Below are positions 62,601 to 64,000 of a DNA stretch of 64,000 nt, one piece after another. Under the pieces are notes generated by a model. That model worked only from the letters and a program-made list of their open reading frames with translations, was not told the origin of the DNA and did no database searches. A program made the translations under genes and the position numbers. The DNA lies in the NCBI RefSeq assembly GCF_040730185.1, contig NZ_CP160402.1, forward strand, positions 2,914,001 through 2,978,000, in the 5' to 3' direction. How positions within the stretch are numbered: the first letter of the stretch is position 1; each line of letters begins with the position of its first letter. The stretch is from Streptomyces sp. Je 1-332. Its GTDB lineage: Bacteria > Actinomycetota > Actinomycetes > Streptomycetales > Streptomycetaceae.

Positions 62601-64000
62601 TCGCCGGGCGCGCGGTCGGTGAGCAGGGCCACGGCCTCGGTGTCCCGCAGGATGAACTCGGAGCGGGACGCGGGCTGCTGGGGGTCGATCGGCACGTAGA
62701 CGCCGCCCGCCTTGAGCACGGCGAGCGTCGAGACGACCAGTTCGGCGGACCGCTCCTGGAAGACCGCGACACGGCTCTCCTTGCCGACGCCCATGCCGAC
62801 GAGGTGGTGCGCGAGCCGGTTGGCGCGCTTGTTCAACTCGCCGTACGTCAGGGTCAGCTCTCCGGCGACGACGGCCACCGCGTCCGGCTCGGCGGCCGCC
62901 CGCTCCTCGAAGAGGGCGTGCACGGAGGTGTGCGACGGGTGGTCGACCGCCGTGTCGTTCCACTCGACGAGCATGCGGTGCCGCTCGTCGGCGTCGAGGA
63001 TCTCGGCGTCGCCGATGGGCCGCCGCGGGTCGTCGGCGAGCGCTTCCAGCATCCGCACGAAGCGGTCGGCGATGCTCTGCGCGGTCTCCCGGTCGAGGAG
63101 TTCGGTGCTGAAGTCGAGCGCGCAGCCGAGCCCCGCGGGCCGCCCGGGGGCCGCCGCGTGCTCCGCGATCTCGAAGGAGAGGTCGAACTTCGCGGACGGG
63201 GCGCCCAGCGGACGTCCGGTGACGGCGAGCCCGGTCCGCCCGCCCAGGTCCGTGCGGTCACCCGCGAGGCGCCCGGCGTTGTCGAAGCTGAGCATGGTCT
63301 GGAAGAGGGGGTGCCTGGCCAGGGAACGCTCCGGGTTGACCACCTCCACGAGCCGCTCGAAGGGCAGGTCCTGGTGCGCGTACGCCGCCAGGTCGTGGGC
63401 CCGCACCCGCTCGAGGAGCTGGGCGAACGTGGGGTCTCCCGAGGTGTCGGTGCGCAGCACCAGCGTGTTCACGAAGAACCCGACCAGGTCGTCGAGCGCG
63501 TCATCGGTCCGTCCCGCGATCGGCGTGCCGATCGGGATGTCCGTCCCCGCGCCGAGCCGCGTGAGCAGAGCGGTGAGGCCGGTCTGGAGCACCATGAAGA
63601 GGCTCGCCCGGTGGTCGCGGGCGACCGCCGTCAGCCGCTCGTACGTCTGCGGGGAGAGCTCGAAGACGACACGGTCACCCTCGTACGAGGAGACCGCGGG
63701 CCTCGGCCGGTCGAAGGGCAGTTCCAGCTCCTCCGGAAGGCCGCCCAAGGTGTCGCGCCAGAAGGCGAGTTGACGCGACGCCTCGCTGTCCGGGTCGCTC
63801 TCGGAGCCGAGGACGTCCCGTTGCCAGATGCTGTAGTCCGCGTACTGGACCGCCAGCGGGGTCCAGGCAGGGGCTTGGCCCTCGCAGCGGGCCGCGTACG
63901 CCGCCGTCAGGTCACGCACCAGGGCGCCGCGCGACCAGGCGTCGCTCGCGATGTGGTGCGTCAGCAGGAGCAGCGCGTGCCGGTCGGCGCCGAGCTCGAA
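59675..64000 (-). CDS. NRPS, partial: ...C-A-T-E (continues beyond window edge)
   Basis: The 3' 4.3 kb of a larger NRPS gene, open at the right edge. In order: end of a C domain ('[12 protein letters not shown]', with Ala where most C domains have Gly after the Asp, at about 63930-63960), A domain (about 62960-61430, '[12 protein letters not shown]' near 62470), T domain ('[11 protein letters not shown]', the GGDS form typical before epimerisation domains, near 61310), then an epimerisation domain (61170-59760) with '[11 protein letters not shown]', 'EGHGRE', '[11 protein letters not shown]' and 'FNYLGR'. The module should yield a D-residue for the downstream D-to-L C domain. Hand-read A-domain code DAFFWGEVFK; I cannot name the substrate. 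Confidence 0.92.
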   Translation of the reverse strand, partial: FELGADRHALLLLTHHIASDAWSRGALVRDLTAAYAARCEGQAPAWTPLAVQYADYSIWQRDVLGSESDPDSEASRQLAFWRDTLGGLPEELELPFDRPRPAVSSYEGDRVVFELSPQTYERLTAVARDHRASLFMVLQTGLTALLTRLGAGTDIPIGTPIAGRTDDALDDLVGFFVNTLVLRTDTSGDPTFAQLLERVRAHDLAAYAHQDLPFERLVEVVNPERSLARHPLFQTMLSFDNAGRLAGDRTDLGGRTGLAVTGRPLGAPSAKFDLSFEIAEHAAAPGRPAGLGCALDFSTELLDRETAQSIADRFVRMLEALADDPRRPIGDAEILDADERHRMLVEWNDTAVDHPSHTSVHALFEERAAAEPDAVAVVAGELTLTYGELNKRANRLAHHLVGMGVGKESRVAVFQERSAELVVSTLAVLKAGGVYVPIDPQQPASRSEFILRDTEAVALLTDRAPGDVGFAVQAPVLRVGPGHDIIGRPEDDPGIATDAEQLVYVMYTSGSTGTPKGVANTHHNVVHLAGDQYWRRGNHERVLMHSPYAFDASTFEIWTPLLTGGRIVVAPAGRLDAADLAAAIAGQEVSGLFVSAGLFRVLAEEHPACFRGVREIWAGGDVVSPVAVRRVLEACPGTVVANEYGPTETTVFSAVNQLRAPEEVPEAVVPIGRPLWNTRLYVLDDRLRPVAPGVNGELYIAGAGVARGYLGRGDLTAQRFVADPFAGGGERMYRTGDVVSWHADGRLEFAGRVDDQVKLRGFRIELGEVEAVLAGRADVTQAAVILREDRPGDKRLVGYVVAAAGAPDPDELRGHVAAALPDYMVPSAVVVLDELPLTLNGKLDRRALPAPEYGSEDASRRGPRSEREKALCGLFADVLGLADVGIDDGFFDLGGDSIMSIQLVSRARRAGLELSVRDVFEHRTVAALADVVQEATGAPAEEAGAGIGEVPLTPIKRWFLERGGPADQFNQSRLVQVPASLRHDHLVSAVGALLDHHDALRARLTPAPEWRLEIREPGTVDAASRVRRVSAAGLDEAARQELVRRETEAARERLDLATGSLAQVVWFDRGAQVPGVLLVIVHHLVVDGVSWRILVPDLAEAYAALAADRTPELQPVGTSLRRWSQRLTEEAARPARSTEASWWQSVLRGAEPTLGNRPLDPARDTYATAAHVAMALPVSVTEAVLTRVPSVFNAEVNDVLLAAFTLAWTRWRAGNGSGLLLDLEGHGREEQVVEGADLSRTVGWFTNLYPVRLDAGVSDLADAFAGGPTAGEAVKEVKEQLRSVPDKGMGYGLARYLNPATAAGFAGLPAPQVAFNYLGRFATAGTEDAGSADIPDWTVLATAAGLGGTDPRVPLAHALELNARTNDGPSGPELTATWTWAEGILDEGGVRELADLWFQALEALVAHAERPDAGGLTVSDVSLSLLDQNEIELLEDEWRTS

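Overview
The window looks like chromosome of a Streptomyces or close relative. GC is very high, GTG starts and 1-11 bp operon overlaps are common, and there are two tRNA-Lys(CTT) genes, TTA codons in a few genes, and several regulator and enzyme families typical of streptomycetes. No phage, insertion sequence, rRNA or CRISPR array was seen.

Layout. 0.1-9 kb: an OmpR-type two-component pair, a secreted protein, a spermidine-synthase-like methyltransferase fold, an XRE/TPR regulator, a histidine phosphatase and a PAP2 membrane protein. 7.9-13 kb: a tight cassette of a Cas4/RecB-like Fe-S nuclease, a large protein of unknown fold, an SF1 helicase and a small protein. 13.1-20 kb: a primase/polymerase-like gene running into tRNA-Lys copy 1, an M6 metallopeptidase, a PAS-GGDEF-EAL c-di-GMP enzyme, a luciferase-like oxidoreductase, and a gene-free stretch with G-quadruplex elements and 2.5 copies of a structured 170-bp repeat. 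19.2-27.3 kb: two EutA/maleate-isomerase-like proteins, a D-2-hydroxyacid dehydrogenase, an amidase, a DUF3830 protein and an EhuBCDA-type ABC transporter, probably a catabolic unit for an ectoine-like or amidated small molecule.

27.4-37.9 kb holds the most unusual locus: three different EPSP-synthase (AroA)-fold proteins, each with changes at residues that are catalytic or PEP-binding in EPSPS, together with a glutamine-dependent asparagine synthase, a Rid protein lacking the usual Arg, a methyltransferase, an HxlR regulator and two MFS transporters. The first AroA-like gene has a TTA codon at codon 13. I read this as a small-molecule biosynthetic cluster that I cannot match to a known product. 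An IclR regulator and an identical second tRNA-Lys follow.

39-43.1 kb: a four-gene operon of a GH3-type adenylating enzyme, a P-loop kinase-like protein and two proteins of unknown function. 43.4-64 kb: a DedA protein, a NarL-type two-component system, a lysine-cyclodeaminase-like enzyme, an MMPL exporter, a secreted protein, an alpha/beta hydrolase, an MbtH protein and two large NRPS genes, the upstream one cut by the window edge. The visible assembly-line end is [C-A-T-E] / C-A(Val-like)-T-C-A(Pro-like)-T-TE. With a pipecolate-forming enzyme nearby, this matches the end of amphomycin/friulimicin-type lipopeptide pathways, though most of that cluster would lie beyond the right edge.
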